From the NCBI RefSeq assembly GCF_027359925.1, contig NZ_CP114767.1:1736001-1800000 (forward strand): a DNA stretch of 64,000 bases. Reading direction: 5' to 3'. The translations under genes were made by a program, and so were the position numbers. The notes below the pieces were generated by a model. It was not told the origin of the DNA. It saw nothing but the letters and a program-made list of their open reading frames with translations, and did no database searches. How positions within the stretch are numbered: the first letter of the stretch is position 1; every line of letters starts with the position of its first letter. Positions 35,224-45,148 of the stretch are shown here, piece by piece. The stretch is from Hymenobacter canadensis. Lineage in GTDB: Bacteria > Bacteroidota > Bacteroidia > Cytophagales > Hymenobacteraceae.

Positions 35224-35673
35224 ATGAAAAAACTCGTACTGCTTTTTGTCTTATTTCAGTCCCTGACATTTTTCGCTCAGGCCCAGACGACCACTCAGAA
35301 GGTATACGCCACCATCGTCAACAACCAGCCGGAGGCCCTGCAGGCGCTGCTGGCCGCGGGGGCTGATGCCAACGCGCCCGTGGTAATGGTGTCGGGCTTT
35401 CCAACCACCTTTCTGATTCTGGCCGCCGGCAAAGGCCAGCTGGAACTGGTTAAGATTCTGGTGAAGTATAAAGCCCAGATCGACAAACCAGACTCTTTCA
35501 ATGCAACTGCCCTGATGGCTGCTGCAGATCAGGGTAGTGCGGAGGTAACAGCCTTTCTGCTTGCCAGCGGGGCCAACCCCACTGCCAGGGACAACGATGG
35601 CAAAGACGTGCTGGCTCATGCCAAAGAAAGCGGCAGCTCCGACGTAGTGAAACTGATCCATAAAGCAAAATAG
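35224..35673 (+). CDS. Small exported ankyrin-repeat protein
   Basis: 149 residues. Signal peptide MKKLVLLFVLFQSLTFFAQAQ, then about four ankyrin repeats (for example LQALLAAGADANAP, LELVKILVKYKAQIDKPD, VTAFLLASGANPTARDNDG). It is predicted periplasmic and would bind other proteins; partner unknown. It has its own promoter and a terminator. Confidence 0.87.
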   Translation: MKKLVLLFVLFQSLTFFAQAQTTTQKVYATIVNNQPEALQALLAAGADANAPVVMVSGFPTTFLILAAGKGQLELVKILVKYKAQIDKPDSFNATALMAAADQGSAEVTAFLLASGANPTARDNDGKDVLAHAKESGSSDVVKLIHKAK

Positions 35674-35690
35674 CGGGCAATTCAGGCCCA

Positions 35691-35733
35691 CAAAGCATAA
35701 CGGCCGGGCACATTGCCTGGCCGTTATGCTTTG
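35691..35733 (+). terminator. Terminator hairpin
   Basis: Perfect 15-bp arms (35691-35705 and 35719-35733). The outer sequence AAAGCATAACG also appears in the hairpin at 50265-50302. Confidence 0.82.
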
Positions 35734-35926
35734 TAGAAGCGCGGCCGGCTGCCCCCGACGTAAGCTGCCAAGCCGCCTATTTCTCTGCTGCCAGCAACGC
35801 CCGACGGCTACATTGCTTCCCCCTGGCAGGACATTCTGCACCGCCATTTATATAAAAATTCTTTTACCCGAATGAAACTATCTAACAATTCCACGCATTT
35901 GGGGCCATGAAACCCACCCGCCCAAA

Positions 35927-36163
35927 ATGCTTGATAAACAACTTACTAACGCCGGCTTCTACGAAATAGCCTCCCCCAACAACGCGCCTACCGGCATCAC
36001 ACTCATCCGGCCCGGCCGGCGCGAGTCGGTACGGGTATTTCTGCCCCACAATTCCACCGACGTAGAGGTATACACCGGCTCCCTTCGCAGTGGGCGCCTC
36101 GTGTACCAGGGCCCGGCCGAAATGGCGGCCCAGCTCACGCTCCTCACCGACCGCAGCAACTAG
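35927..36163 (+). CDS. Small hypothetical protein
   Basis: 78 residues, soluble, without a signal peptide or recognised domain. The sequence has an ordinary protein composition and contains PTGITLIRPGRRESVRVF. A strong hairpin follows within 60 bp. I cannot assign a function; it may be a genus-specific small protein. Confidence 0.55.
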   Translation: MLDKQLTNAGFYEIASPNNAPTGITLIRPGRRESVRVFLPHNSTDVEVYTGSLRSGRLVYQGPAEMAAQLTLLTDRSN

Positions 36164-36213
36164 CCGCCACCCGGCGCCGGCCAGCGCGTACTGCCCTCAT
36201 CCCCCAGGAATGC

Positions 36214-36278
36214 AGCGGCCCGGTTTCCGCTAAGCAGTCGGCACTTGTGCCGGGATGCTTAGCGGAAACCGGGCCGCT
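36214..36278. terminator. Bidirectional terminator/inverted repeat
   Basis: Perfect 23-bp arms (36214-36236 and 36256-36278) around a 19-nt loop, between convergent genes. No poly-T tail is prominent. Confidence 0.8.
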
Positions 36279-36303
36279 ATGTTATGGCAGGAATAGCGGC
36301 AGC

Positions 36304-38955
36304 CTACTGGCCGCTGAGCTGCAGCAGGCGCACAACCAGGCCGGTCCAGCCGGTTTGGTGGCTGGCGCCGAGGCCGTGGCCGGCGTCGCCGTGGAAGTAC
36401 TCGTGGAAGAGCAGGTTGTCCTTGAAGTGCGGGTCGGTTTGCAGCAGCTCGTTGTCGCCGAAGGCGGGGCGGCGGCCGGTTTCGTCTTTGAGCAGCAGCC
36501 GGGTGAGGCGGCCGGCCAGAGCCTCCGATACCTGCTGCAGGTTGAGCAGCTTGCCGGAGCCGGTGGGGTACTCAATCCTGAAATTGTCGCCGTAGTAGTG
36601 GTGGTAGCGCTGCAACGACTCGATGATGAGGAAGTTGATGGGCAGCCAGATGGGGCCGCGCCAGTTGCTGTTGCCTCCGAACATGCTGCTTTCGGCCTCG
36701 CCGGGCACGTACTGCACCGTGAAGTCGGTTTCGGGGGTGCTGTAGACGTAGGGGTGCTCCAGGTGGTGCCTGGACATGGCCCGGATGCCGTAGTCCGACA
36801 GAAACTCGGTTTCGTCGAGCATGCGGGTGAGCAGCTTCTTGAGGCGCGGACGGCGCAGCAGGCCCAGCAGGTGGCGGGCGCCCTTGCCGGGCTCCTGCCA
36901 GCGCGTGACGAGCTGCGCCAGGTGCGGCCGGTGCCGGATCAGCCAGGTGGCGCGGGCCGTAAACTCGGGCAGCGCATCCAGAATATCCTGCTCCACCACT
37001 TCCACCGCAAACAGCGGAATCAGCCCCACAATGGAGCGCACCTTCAGCTTGGTGCGCACGCCGTCGGGGGTGTGCAGCACGTCGTAGTAGAAGCCGTCCT
37101 CCTCGTCCCAGAGGTTGAACTGGCCGTCGCCGCCGCGGGTCATGGCATCGGCGATGTAGAGGAAGTGCTCGAAGAACTTGCCGGCCATTTCCTGGTACAC
37201 GCGGTTGGACTTGGCCAGCTCCATGGCCATGCGCATCATGTTCAGGGCAAACATGGCCATCCAACTGGTGCCGTCGCTCTGCTCGATGAATCCGCCAGTG
37301 GGCAGCGGCGCGCTCCTATCAAACACGCCGATGTTGTCGAGGCCCAGGAAGCCGCCCTCGAAGATGTTCCGCTCGCTCTTGTCCTTGCGGTTCACCCACC
37401 ACGCGAAATTCAGGGCCAGCTTATGAAACATCACCTCCAGAAACACGGTGTCGCCGAGGCCATGGTGGAGCTTTTTGTCCATCTGGTACACGCGCCAGGT
37501 GGCCCAGGCGTGCACGGGCGGGTTCACGTCGGAGAAGTTCCACTCGTAGGCCGGCAGCTGGCCGTTGGGGTGCATGTACCGGTCTTTGGTGAACAGGCGC
37601 AGCTGCTGCTTGGCAAACTCGGCGTCCACCATGGCCAGCGGGATGCAGTGGAAGGCCAAATCCCAGGCCGCGTACCACGGATACTCCCACTTGTCGGGCA
37701 TCGAAATGATGTCGGCGTTGTAGAGGTGATGCCAGGTGCTGTTGCGGCCGGCGCGGCGGCTGGCCGGGGCCTTGCTCATGGCCGGGTCGCCCTTCAGCCA
37801 CTGGTTCACGTCGTAGTAGTAGAACTGCTTGCTCCAGAGCATGCCCGCAAAGGCCTGCCGCTGCACGTTGCGCACATCGGGGTCGGCGGGCAGGTTTTCC
37901 TGGAGGCAGTCGTAGAACTCGTTGGCCTCGGTCTGGCGCAGGTAGAACTGGTGGTCGAAGTCCTGGAAAGGCGCGTCCTGCCAAGGCTGGCTGAGGCGCA
38001 GGCGCACGGTGCGGGCCTCGCCGGCCGGCACGGTCAGCTGATACTGAGCGGCCACTTTGGTGCCAGCCTGCTCGTCGTTGATGGCCTCGGCGCGGCCATC
38101 TACCACGTAGTCGTTGATGCCATCCTTGAAGTGGCGACCTTCGGCGGGCAGATTGTAGAGGCGGGCGCCGTTGGTGTCGTTTTCGCAGAACAGCAACGGC
38201 GGCAGCTCGCCTTCGTGGTGGTCGCAGTAGAGGTGGTAGTGGCCCAGCTCGGGGTGCTGGGCGTGCACCGCGCCGGGCTGCGACTCGCGCATACTGGGCC
38301 GGGTGGACTTGCCGTCCCAGCTCCAGGTGTTGCGGAACCAGAGCTGCGGCAGCAGCTGCACGCTGGCCTTTTTGGGGCCGCGGTTATGCACCGTGAGCTT
38401 GATGAGCACGTCTTCGGGGCCGGCCTTGGCGTACTCCACGTACACGTCGAAGTAGCGGCTCTGGTCGAAGATACCGGTGTCGAGCAGCTCATATTCGGGC
38501 TCCAGACGAGTGCGGCGGCCGTTTTCACGGATCAGCTTGCCATACGGAAACTTGCGCTGCGGATACTTATAGAGCATCCGCATGTAGGAGTGCGTGGGCG
38601 TGCTGTCGAGGTAGTAATACTGCTCCTTCACGTCCTCGCCGTGGTTGCCCTGGCCGTTGGTGAGGCCGAACAGGCGCTCCTTGAGCATCTCATCCTTGCC
38701 GTTCCAGAGGGCCACCGCAAAGCACAGCAGCTGCCGGTCGTCGGAGATGCCGCCGATGCCTTCCTCGCCCCAGCGGTAGGCCTTGCTGCGGGCCATGTCG
38801 TGGGTGATGTAGTCCCAGGCGTTGCCTTCGGCCGAGTAGTCTTCGCGCACCGTGCCCCACTGGCGCTCGGTGAGGTAGGGTCCGAACTTCTTCCATGGGG
38901 CCCGCCCGGCGTTGGCCGCGGCTAGGCGTAATTGTTCCTGCGTCATAAACTTCAA
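36304..38955 (-). CDS. GH63-like glycosidase (MGH1-type)
   Basis: 883 residues, cytoplasmic. The C-terminal half is an (alpha/alpha)6 barrel of the GH63 type, with [30 protein letters not shown] and the end segment [15 protein letters not shown], signature positions of glucosidase I/mannosylglycerate-hydrolase-like enzymes. The N-terminal part is a beta-sandwich with [19 protein letters not shown]. Bacterial members cleave alpha-glucosides or related sugars; the substrate is not known. The first ATG at 38955 is used; another lies three codons in. Confidence 0.88.
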   Translation of the reverse strand: MKFMTQEQLRLAAANAGRAPWKKFGPYLTERQWGTVREDYSAEGNAWDYITHDMARSKAYRWGEEGIGGISDDRQLLCFAVALWNGKDEMLKERLFGLTNGQGNHGEDVKEQYYYLDSTPTHSYMRMLYKYPQRKFPYGKLIRENGRRTRLEPEYELLDTGIFDQSRYFDVYVEYAKAGPEDVLIKLTVHNRGPKKASVQLLPQLWFRNTWSWDGKSTRPSMRESQPGAVHAQHPELGHYHLYCDHHEGELPPLLFCENDTNGARLYNLPAEGRHFKDGINDYVVDGRAEAINDEQAGTKVAAQYQLTVPAGEARTVRLRLSQPWQDAPFQDFDHQFYLRQTEANEFYDCLQENLPADPDVRNVQRQAFAGMLWSKQFYYYDVNQWLKGDPAMSKAPASRRAGRNSTWHHLYNADIISMPDKWEYPWYAAWDLAFHCIPLAMVDAEFAKQQLRLFTKDRYMHPNGQLPAYEWNFSDVNPPVHAWATWRVYQMDKKLHHGLGDTVFLEVMFHKLALNFAWWVNRKDKSERNIFEGGFLGLDNIGVFDRSAPLPTGGFIEQSDGTSWMAMFALNMMRMAMELAKSNRVYQEMAGKFFEHFLYIADAMTRGGDGQFNLWDEEDGFYYDVLHTPDGVRTKLKVRSIVGLIPLFAVEVVEQDILDALPEFTARATWLIRHRPHLAQLVTRWQEPGKGARHLLGLLRRPRLKKLLTRMLDETEFLSDYGIRAMSRHHLEHPYVYSTPETDFTVQYVPGEAESSMFGGNSNWRGPIWLPINFLIIESLQRYHHYYGDNFRIEYPTGSGKLLNLQQVSEALAGRLTRLLLKDETGRRPAFGDNELLQTDPHFKDNLLFHEYFHGDAGHGLGASHQTGWTGLVVRLLQLSGQ

Positions 38956-39171
38956 GCTCAGGCCTGGCTGAGTATACGCAGCAGCGCAACTTCAGGTAGC
39001 CACCGGTTGGAGGCGCGCCGGGTGGCGGTTTCCCAAAGGTCGGGCCATTTCTGTTGGCAGGGCCCGTATACCGGCTGGGTGAAGGTCAGGCGTACTGCTT
39101 TTTTGAGGGTAGGGTTGTACAGCAGCTACCACTAACTAGTACCTTCGGCTCACCATCTCCACTGTGTCCGT

Positions 39172-39729
39172 ATGTCATTTTTACTCCGCCTGAAGCCCTG
39201 GCTGCTATTTACTATTACGTTTGGCTTGCCCATGCTGGTGGCTCTTGCCGGTAATGTAGGACTGCTGTTGAAACCTGTCTCGCTGCCCTTTTTTCTGGGC
39301 TGCTTTATTGTATCGACAGGCATGTTTGCTTTGGGAATCTTTAGCTGGCTATGGGCTCTGGGCACTAAACTCCCGTCGCTGCTGCCAAGCCATGTTTCTG
39401 TATCCAGCAAACTTCTAAAGGTTAGTTTACTGGCTCCGGCGCTGTATATAGCCGCCATACTAGCCGTATTGGCCTGGGTATCCAACCAAGGCTCTATGAA
39501 TCCGGCTTTTGCGTTCGTGCTGCTACCACTGCATTTGCTTTCCATGGCCGGTATTTTCTACGGCCTTTACTTTGTGGCAAAGACCCTGAAAAGTGTGGAG
39601 TTGCAGCGTCCGGCCAGCTTCAGCGAATTCGTAGGCGAGTTCTTTCTATTGTGGTTTTTCCCCGTGGGCATCTGGGTAATACAGCCTCGTATCAATCGGT
39701 TGTTTGCCCAACCAAGCTGGGACGCATAA
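39172..39729 (+). CDS. Hypothetical membrane protein, four helices
   Basis: 185 residues with four hydrophobic segments (about residues 10-33, 38-64, 83-107 and 112-137) and a last amphipathic stretch ending near FFPVGIWVIQPRINRLF. The ending resembles small membrane proteins found across Bacteroidota, but I recognise no named family. Base composition is slightly lower in GC than its neighbours. Confidence 0.75.
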   Translation: MSFLLRLKPWLLFTITFGLPMLVALAGNVGLLLKPVSLPFFLGCFIVSTGMFALGIFSWLWALGTKLPSLLPSHVSVSSKLLKVSLLAPALYIAAILAVLAWVSNQGSMNPAFAFVLLPLHLLSMAGIFYGLYFVAKTLKSVELQRPASFSEFVGEFFLLWFFPVGIWVIQPRINRLFAQPSWDA

Positions 39730-39857
39730 TCCATCAGCGCCGATAATTTCTACTGCTTGAAACCAACGGGAGAAAAAATACATCTTCCCTTTTTCGGAGC
39801 ACAAACATATCCGTGGGAAGGCGCCGAAGCAGTAAAGCATATTCAGGGTTCCGAAAC

Positions 39858-40041
39858 GATGTAGAGACGCGACACTTCGCGTCTCACCGTTGAACGGTCC
39901 GGAAGTATGCAGCCTAACAACGTCAGCAACGACGAGACGCGAAATGTCTCGTCTCTACATCGGTCGATTTACGGCTTGCCGCTGCTTGGGTGGCGGCGCG
40001 GGGCCGGTCGTTCAACGACGAGACGCGAATACGCGTCTCTA
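39858..40041. repeat. Inverted repeat, GTAGAGACGCG family, three units
   Basis: Arms 39858-39886 and 39934-39962 are reverse complements with two or three mismatches, and a third unit AACGACGAGACGCGAATACGCG follows at 40014-40041. Relatives lie at 43648-43680 and 43788-43818. The stop codon of the minus-strand aminopeptidase (40039-40041) lies inside the third unit. The 309-bp gap between genes consists largely of these repeats. Confidence 0.85.
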
Positions 40042-42510
40042 CTTCGCGGCTTCGATTTCGGCTACGGCGGCGGTTACCTGCTGCGCGGCCAGGGCGGCGT
40101 TGGGGCGCGTGGCCTGCTGCTGCTGAATCTGGCGGAGCAGGCCGATGAGGCGGGCGGAATCGACGTAGGGTTTGTAGCGCACCGTCAGGTCTTTGATGCG
40201 GGTGATGCCTTCGGTGAGGGCCGTGGCATCATCGGTGCGGCCCATCATGCTGCCGACGCTGGCCAGCAGACTGAAGCGGCTGGGTGGGTTGGCAGCGTCG
40301 TATTTGGTGCGCATCAGGGACCATTGGGCAGGGCTGCCGGCTTGGCCGTACACCTGCACCATCGCCACGGTAAGGGCGCCTTTGTTGTCGGCCTCGAAGG
40401 CGGCAGCGCGGGCCAAAGCCAGCTCCGGCCGCAATGGCAGCAGCCCCACCAGGGCCGCGCCCTGCACCCGGTACGAAGGGTTTTCAAGGGCTTTCGTGAA
40501 CAGCGGCAGGTACTCCTTGTCCTTCAATGCGCCCAGGGCCGTGAGGGCGGCGGCCCGCACCACCACCACAGTATCGGTGGCGGCCAGCCGGGCCAGGGCC
40601 GGTGCGGCGGCTTTGCGCTGGGCGGCGTTCTGCAGGTCGAGGGCTTCGATGGCGAACTGGCGCAGCACCGGCGACTTGTCGGTGAGGCCGGCCGTCAGCA
40701 GCTGGCGGGCCAGCGCGTCGGTGGGCTGGGCTTTGAACTGGATCTGGGCGGCAGCCAGGGCTTCGCGCCGGTCGAGGTAGCGCGGGGCGAGCCGGAGCTG
40801 GGCGGCGTACTCGGAAAGGGGCTTGTTGTCGGTTTTCTGCCAGAGCAGCACCTTGTCGGCGTCCACATTCACCAACTCCGGCTTGCTGGCGGCCGGGAAG
40901 CGGAAGGTTTCGGTGGCCTGAGTCATCCTTACTTGATGACGCAGGGGTTTGCCATTCACGTACACATCCACCGCCATCGGCAGCTGATACGTTGGGCCGG
41001 ACTGGGTTTGCTTGATGGTCACGGTTTGCTCCCGGCGGGCGGCGTCGTAGGCGTAGTCGATACTGACGACGGGGTGGCCGGCGCGGTAGTACCACTGGTC
41101 GAAAAACCAGTTCAGATCCTGCCCCGACGCCTGCTCCAGGGCCAGCCGCAGCTGGTGCGGCTCCCCAGTCCCGAAGGCGTTCTGGGTCAGGTAGGTTTTC
41201 AGGCCGTTGAGGAAAACCGCCTCGCCCAGGTAGGTGCGCAGCATGTTCAGGATGCTGCCGCCCTTCTGGTAGCTTACGTTATCGAACAGGTCCTCCTTGT
41301 CGGCGTACTGGTATCGGGCCAGGGACTTGGTATGGTTGGTGGGGTCACTGAGGTAGGTGCGCAGACTGCGGTAGGCCTGGGCCGCGCCGGCGTCGGGGCC
41401 GTACTCGTGCTCGGCCCAGAGCACCTCCGAGAAGTTGGCGAAGCTCTCATTAACGGTCAGGTTGCTCCAGCTTTCGGCCGTCACGTAGTCGCCGAACCAG
41501 TGGTGGAACAGCTCGTGGGCCACTTCCCGCTCCACACCGGCATATTCCCAATCGAGCAGCTCGCGGGCCGACCCCTGGGCCTGGGGGCCGAACAGCGAGG
41601 CCGAGGTGTTTTCCATGGCCCCGGCCACGTAGTCACGCACCACCACCTGGGCGTACTTGTTCCACGGATACTCCACCCCGAGCCGCTCGGAAAAGAACTC
41701 CAGCATGCGCGGCGTCTTGCCGAAAATGGCCCGGGCCTGCCCGGCGTACTGCGGCTCCAGGTAGTAGCTGACTTCCTTGCCGCGCCAGGTATCGGTGGTT
41801 TTGCGGAAGTCGCCGACGGCCAGCATGAACAGGTAGGGCGCGTGCGGCTGGTCCATCTTCCAGGTGTCGCGGCGCAAGCCCGCGCCGGCCGGCTGCTGGC
41901 TGACGAGCGCGCCGTTGCTGAGCGTGACGTACTTGGCGGGTACCGTCAGGCTGATTTCGGAGGTGGATTTCTGGTTGGGCTTGTCGATGGTGGGAAACCA
42001 GGCCGAGTTGGATTCCGTCTCGCCCTGGGTCCAGATCTGCACCGGCTTGCCCGCCACGGCGCTGTCGGGATTGATGAAGTACAGGCCCTTGGCGTCGCCG
42101 ATGGCCTCACTGCCCTTGGCCCCCAGCTCGTCGGGCTTAGCCGTGTACTCAATGTAGATGGTATAGGCCTCCCCCGCCGGCACCACCCGCCCCAGCCAGA
42201 TCAGGAGCTGCTGCTTGTTGTAGGCGTACTTCAGCGGCTGCGGGGCACCGTTCTGCAACAAACTCACCTGCTTAATATCCATCCCCTTGGCATCGAGTCG
42301 CAAAGAGTCGGTGGCGTAGCCGTGGGGCTTCAGCGTCACCCAGGCCTGCCCGTAGGCGTAACGCTTGGCGTAGTCGAAGCGCAGATCCAGCCGGGTATGC
42401 ACCAGGTCGTTGACTTTGAGCTCGGCGGCGCGGTAGGGGGCGGCGGGCGTCTGGGCGGTAGCGGCCGTGGCGGCGGTCAGGCTGAGCAGCAGCGGGAGGA
42501 GTTGGCGCAT
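40039..42510 (-). CDS. M1-family aminopeptidase with HEAT-like C-terminus
   Basis: 823 residues with a signal peptide ending in AATAQ. The M1 motifs are all present: GAMEN, the zinc site HELFHHWFGD (HExxH) and the later glutamate in NESFANF. The C-terminal 250 residues form HEAT-like helical repeats. It should remove N-terminal residues from peptides in the periplasm. Start 42510 is chosen for the signal peptide; a sequence TACCTTG (42519-42525 on the minus strand), one base short of the -7 consensus, is 9 nt upstream. The stop codon lies in a repeat, so its last residues may vary among relatives. Confidence 0.92.
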   Translation of the reverse strand: MRQLLPLLLSLTAATAATAQTPAAPYRAAELKVNDLVHTRLDLRFDYAKRYAYGQAWVTLKPHGYATDSLRLDAKGMDIKQVSLLQNGAPQPLKYAYNKQQLLIWLGRVVPAGEAYTIYIEYTAKPDELGAKGSEAIGDAKGLYFINPDSAVAGKPVQIWTQGETESNSAWFPTIDKPNQKSTSEISLTVPAKYVTLSNGALVSQQPAGAGLRRDTWKMDQPHAPYLFMLAVGDFRKTTDTWRGKEVSYYLEPQYAGQARAIFGKTPRMLEFFSERLGVEYPWNKYAQVVVRDYVAGAMENTSASLFGPQAQGSARELLDWEYAGVEREVAHELFHHWFGDYVTAESWSNLTVNESFANFSEVLWAEHEYGPDAGAAQAYRSLRTYLSDPTNHTKSLARYQYADKEDLFDNVSYQKGGSILNMLRTYLGEAVFLNGLKTYLTQNAFGTGEPHQLRLALEQASGQDLNWFFDQWYYRAGHPVVSIDYAYDAARREQTVTIKQTQSGPTYQLPMAVDVYVNGKPLRHQVRMTQATETFRFPAASKPELVNVDADKVLLWQKTDNKPLSEYAAQLRLAPRYLDRREALAAAQIQFKAQPTDALARQLLTAGLTDKSPVLRQFAIEALDLQNAAQRKAAAPALARLAATDTVVVVRAAALTALGALKDKEYLPLFTKALENPSYRVQGAALVGLLPLRPELALARAAAFEADNKGALTVAMVQVYGQAGSPAQWSLMRTKYDAANPPSRFSLLASVGSMMGRTDDATALTEGITRIKDLTVRYKPYVDSARLIGLLRQIQQQQATRPNAALAAQQVTAAVAEIEAAK

Positions 42511-42596
42511 AGGGAGGACAAGGTAGAAAACCTGTGCTCCGACAGACGCCGCCCGCAGCCCGGGCGTTGCCTGGGGCCTGAAGAACGCCAACGAAA

Positions 42597-42768
42597 GAAC
42601 GTCATGCCTCATCTGGTGTCCGCTTGCCGAAGCATCTCGCGTGCTGACGCGTGAATAGCATTGCAACGTCAACCGCTCCGTAGCCCAGGGTTTAAACCCT
42701 GGGCTAGTGAAGCAACGTCAGCACGCGAGATGCTTCGGCAAGCGGACGCCAGATGAGGCATGACGTTC
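42597..42768. repeat. 52-bp inverted repeat with nested palindrome
   Basis: Arms 42597-42648 and 42717-42768 are reverse complements with one mismatch. They share GAACGTCAT...GCATCTCGC and the phrase GTCAGCACGCGAGAT with the family at 9425 and 26675, but are otherwise diverged. The spacer contains an exact 26-bp palindrome at 42681-42706 of the TAGCCCAGGG type. Confidence 0.9.
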
Positions 42769-42793
42769 TGTTTTCAGCCCAAAGTTCGCGCTA

Positions 42794-43630
42794 CTACCCT
42801 CCCACCACAAACGTGCGCATGCTTAGGCCGCCGTATTCCACGGCTTCGTAGGCGTGGCGGATGTCGTCGTCGGGTTCGGCCAGGGCCAGGCTGTAGAGCA
42901 GCGGGATGTAGTGGTCGGGGGTGGGCACGGCGAGGGGGCCGCTGGCGCCGGCCTGCTGGTAGTGGGCCAGGGCCAGCAGGTCGCGCTGGTCGATTTTGCG
43001 TTTGGCCCACTCGTCGAACTCCGAGGCCCAGGCGTAGGGCGTGGGGTCGTCGGCCATGAGCTTGGGCATGCTCTGGCGCAGGTTGTGCACGATGTTACCG
43101 CTGCCCAGAATCAGCACGCCACGGCGGCGCAGAAACTGCAGTTGCCGGGCCAGCTCGGCGTGGTAAGTCAGGGGCTGGTGATAGTCGATGCTGAGCTGGA
43201 ACACCGGAATGTGGGCCTCCGGAAACATGTGGTGCAGCACCGTCCAGGTGCCGTGGTCGAGGCCCCACTCGTCGGTGGGGTGGGCATCGGGCAGGGCGGC
43301 CAGCACCTCCTGGGCCACGTCGGGGGCGCCGGGCGCGGGGTACTGCATAGCAAACAACTCCTGCGGAAAGCCGCCGAAGTCGTGGATGGTTTCGGGCCGC
43401 TCGTTCACGGCCACGAAGGTGCCGCGCGTGAGCCAGTGCGCCGACACCACCAGCACCGCCCGCGGCGGCTGCCGGTTCCGGATATCAAGCCCCAGCTGGT
43501 GCAGCGTGCGGGTGAAGGCGTTATCGGCCAGCGCGTTCATCGGCGAGCCGTGGCCCACGAACAGCACGGGCATTTTGGCGGTGGTCTGGAATCCGCGGGC
43601 GGTGTTGTGAAGGTCTTGCAGGGAGTTCAT
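42794..43630 (-). CDS. ygiD: YgiD-like extradiol dioxygenase (4,5-DOPA type)
   Basis: 278 residues of the class III extradiol ring-cleavage family. Metal-binding histidines occur in FVGHGSPMNAL, SAHWLTRG and GSGNIVHNL; DHGTWTVLHHMFPEA is another family motif. It would cleave catecholic rings such as L-DOPA in an iron- or zinc-dependent manner. No accessory catabolic genes are nearby. Start 43630 gives a 20-residue lead before the fold; a second ATG at residue 20 (MPVLFVGHG) is an alternative. Confidence 0.9.
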   Translation of the reverse strand: MNSLQDLHNTARGFQTTAKMPVLFVGHGSPMNALADNAFTRTLHQLGLDIRNRQPPRAVLVVSAHWLTRGTFVAVNERPETIHDFGGFPQELFAMQYPAPGAPDVAQEVLAALPDAHPTDEWGLDHGTWTVLHHMFPEAHIPVFQLSIDYHQPLTYHAELARQLQFLRRRGVLILGSGNIVHNLRQSMPKLMADDPTPYAWASEFDEWAKRKIDQRDLLALAHYQQAGASGPLAVPTPDHYIPLLYSLALAEPDDDIRHAYEAVEYGGLSMRTFVVGG

Positions 43631-43647
43631 ACCGAGAGTTGATGCAC

Positions 43648-43818
43648 GATGTAGAGACGCGTATTCGCGTCTAGTCGTTGCTGATGTTGTTAGTTCTGGT
43701 CGGTTTCAGTCGTTCCGGAGCTGGCCGATACCAGCCGTATCATACCGAGCGGTTCCGGTCGTTCAATGATGAGCGGTTCCAGTTGTTCAACGACAAGACG
43801 CGAATACGCGTCTCTACA
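43648..43818. repeat. Inverted repeat, GTAGAGACGCG family, with 24-bp tandem duplication
   Basis: Arms 43648-43680 and 43788-43818 are near-exact complements. Inside lie two 24-bp direct copies (43747-43770 and 43771-43794) starting GAGCGGTTCC. Related to 39858-40041. Most of the 351-bp gap is this repeat. Confidence 0.85.
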
Positions 43819-43981
43819 CCGTTTGGGCGGTTATTTAGCCCTTCATGCTGAACTGCTTCTACACACCAAAGGTACCCGGCCCGAAACGACGGGGCCTTGA
43901 TGTAGGATAAGAAACGCGGCGGCGGGGCCAACCGGCCGATTTGGGTACTTTCGCGGCTCTCCCACCTACTCTCTCGCTCCC

Positions 43982-45148
43982 ATGTCCCGTACTCTTCCCA
44001 CCATTGTGGGGGCGCAGTTCTGCTGCACCTCGCTGTGGTTTGCCGGCAATGCCGTGGCGCCCGAGCTGGCGGCGCGGTTTCAGCTGCCGGCCGGCTTCGT
44101 GGCCTCGCTCACCAGCGCCGTGCAGTTGGGCTTTATCAGCGGCACGCTGCTGTTTGCGCTGCTGGCCCTCGCCGACCGGTTTTCACCCTCGCGGGTGTTC
44201 TTTGTGAGTGCGCTGGCGGCGGCCACCGCCAACCTGGGCGTGCACCTGAGCGGCCTCGGGGCCGAAGGGCTGCTGGCCTGCCGCTTCCTGACGGGCTTTT
44301 TCCTGGCCGGCATCTACCCGGTGGGCATGAAAATAGCCGCCGACTACTACCAGGAAGGCCTGGGCCGCTCCCTGGGGTGGCTGGTGGGGGCGCTGGTGCT
44401 GGGCACGGCGTTTCCGCACTTGCTACGTAGCGTTACGGGGCACTTGCCGTGGTACTATGTCACGGGCGCTACCTCGGCGCTGGCGGTGCTGGGCGGGGTG
44501 GCGCTGCTGCTGCTGGTGCCCGATGGCCCTTTCCGCCGCCCCGGGCAGCGGCCCCGGCTCACGGCATTTCTGGCGGGGTTCCGGCAGCCGCAGTTTCGGG
44601 CGGCGGCGCTGGGCTACTTCGGGCACATGTGGGAGCTGTACGCGTTCTGGGCGTTTGTGCCGGTGGTGCTGGCGGCGTTTCAGGCGCGGCACCCGGCGGC
44701 GGCGCTGCCGGTGCCGCTGCTCTCGTTCGGCATTATTGGCGGGGGCAGCCTGGCCTGCGTGGGCGCGGGGCTGCTGGCCCGGCGGCTGGGGCCCAGCCGG
44801 GTAGCCACCACGGCGCTGGCGCTGTCGGGGGCGTGCTGTGTGGCTTCGGGGCTGGTGCTGGGCGGGGGCTCGGCGGTGGGGCTGGTGGCGTTTCTGGCGT
44901 TCTGGGGGCTGGTGGTGGTGGCCGATTCGCCCATGTTCTCCACCCTGGTGGCCCGGCACGCCCCCGCCGAATCGCGCGGCGCGGCCCTGACCATCGTCAA
45001 CTGCCTGGGGTTTGCCCTCACCATCGGGAGCGTGCAGCTCACCGGCTGGCTGGCCCCGCGCCTGCCGCCTCAGCTACTGCTGCTGCCCCTGGCCATCGGC
45101 CCGGCGCTGGGGCTGTGGGCGTTGTGGCGGGGAAGGCGGGCAGTTTAA
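43982..45148 (+). CDS. MFS transporter
   Basis: 388 residues with about twelve hydrophobic segments. The N-terminus has SLWFAGNAVAPEL and the loop GIYPVGMKIAADYY, typical of the CynX/NimT-like or general MFS drug/anion group. Substrate unknown. A near -7 match (TACTTTCG) lies about 35 nt upstream. Its stop codon (45146-45148) marks a sharp change from GC-rich to AT-rich sequence. Confidence 0.88.
   Translation: MSRTLPTIVGAQFCCTSLWFAGNAVAPELAARFQLPAGFVASLTSAVQLGFISGTLLFALLALADRFSPSRVFFVSALAAATANLGVHLSGLGAEGLLACRFLTGFFLAGIYPVGMKIAADYYQEGLGRSLGWLVGALVLGTAFPHLLRSVTGHLPWYYVTGATSALAVLGGVALLLLVPDGPFRRPGQRPRLTAFLAGFRQPQFRAAALGYFGHMWELYAFWAFVPVVLAAFQARHPAAALPVPLLSFGIIGGGSLACVGAGLLARRLGPSRVATTALALSGACCVASGLVLGGGSAVGLVAFLAFWGLVVVADSPMFSTLVARHAPAESRGAALTIVNCLGFALTIGSVQLTGWLAPRLPPQLLLLPLAIGPALGLWALWRGRRAV

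Noticed and set aside
36247..38925. 892-codon frame antisense to the GH63-like gene
   Set aside because: Shadow frame; the glycosidase frame has the family motifs.
39907..42654. 915-codon frame antisense to the aminopeptidase
   Set aside because: Shadow frame; the opposite strand holds HExxH and GAMEN.
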